This document shows, one piece after another, positions 40,700 through 40,837 of a stretch of DNA of 40,837 nucleotides. The stretch lies in contig JAPLLS010000091.1 in assembly GCA_026387435.1 (NCBI GenBank), positions 1 through 40,837 of the forward strand, read 5' to 3'. Position 1 is the first letter of the stretch. Every line of letters starts with the position of its first letter. A program made the translations under genes and the position numbers. This stretch comes from Candidatus Omnitrophota bacterium. GTDB lineage: Bacteria > Omnitrophota > Gorgyraeia > Gygaellales > Profunditerraquicolaceae. The notes below the pieces were generated by a model. The model was not told where the DNA came from, did not search any database, and worked only from the letters and a program-made list of their open reading frames with translations.

Positions 40700-40837
40700 A
40701 TGAACAAAGAAGAGATCAAGGAATGGATAAAGTACAATAAAAGCAGGACCGCTGCGCTGGCCATTTCTTTTTTCTACTTGATCGCCGCGTTCTTATCCGG
40801 GGATCCTAAGGCCATCATAGGTATAATTTTTTTCCTG
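40700..40837 (+). CDS. Membrane protein fragment, cut off by the window end
   Basis: The frame opens at ATG 40700, 5 bases after the preceding stop, and runs off the window without a stop (46 codons). It reads MNKEEIKEWIKYNKSRTAAL followed by two hydrophobic stretches (AISFFYLIAAFLSG and AIIGIIFFL), so it is probably an integral membrane protein. No Shine-Dalgarno is evident, but it could be translated by coupling. No function can be assigned. Confidence 0.5.
   Translation, partial: MNKEEIKEWIKYNKSRTAALAISFFYLIAAFLSGDPKAIIGIIFFL

Overview
The window looks like a chromosomal segment of a Gram-negative bacterium that has not been cultured, most plausibly from the Omnitrophota/PVC-like part of the tree. 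I infer this from a complete V/A-type ATPase operon, a type III glutamine synthetase, a beta-barrel porin, lipoproteins and dense same-strand operons. The lineage call is inference only. Every gene I accept is on the + strand. I saw no tRNA, rRNA, CRISPR array or intact transposase.

Layout. (1) 1-2219: end of an exported OB-fold protein, then a MacB/LolCDE-like ABC permease and ATPase. (2) 2232-6466: a tightly packed sulfur/cofactor operon (thiM, mnmA, a nifS-type cysteine desulfurase, a nifU scaffold) plus a small exported protein. (3) 6467-9008: a repeat-rich regulatory region, a sigma-70-type promoter, an attenuated leader, glutamine-dependent nadE and a small sigma-like factor. (4) 9009-12018: a structured leader followed by porin, glnK, amt, glnK. 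(5) 12019-21495: a hairpin repeat, a promoter, and the V/A-ATPase operon (stalk, C, I, K, F, E, A, B, D) ending in a universal stress protein and a PTS IIA-like protein. (6) 21496-29988: a second structured leader, glnN, a Fis-type small regulator, gltB and a broken gltD. (7) 29999-39095: asnB, an uncharacterised degenerate-RecA/ATP-grasp protein, then a promoter and attenuator with pyrG, carA and a half-length carB. (8) 39096-40837: small lipoprotein and membrane-protein genes of unknown role.

The central theme is nitrogen flow. Ammonium enters by porin and Amt under two PII proteins. It is fixed by GS III and glutamate synthase, and glutamine is spent by NadE, AsnB, PyrG and CarA. Four of these units (nadE, porin-glnK-amt-glnK, glnN, pyrG) carry intrinsic terminators between the promoter region and the first gene, so transcription attenuation seems to be the shared control logic. 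The porin and glnN leaders also share a spaced promoter-like element (GGTTACC-N17-ACTTGTA) and hairpins whose six-base loops fit the A1/G4 pattern known for ANTAR-protein targets.

The main oddities are: gltD lacks about 100 internal residues, including the second dinucleotide-binding motif, and changes frame at the junction. CarB stops exactly at the midpoint domain boundary. The cysteine desulfurase has a four-cysteine insert. The ATPase promoter sits inside an inverted repeat that may be a mobile-element relic.
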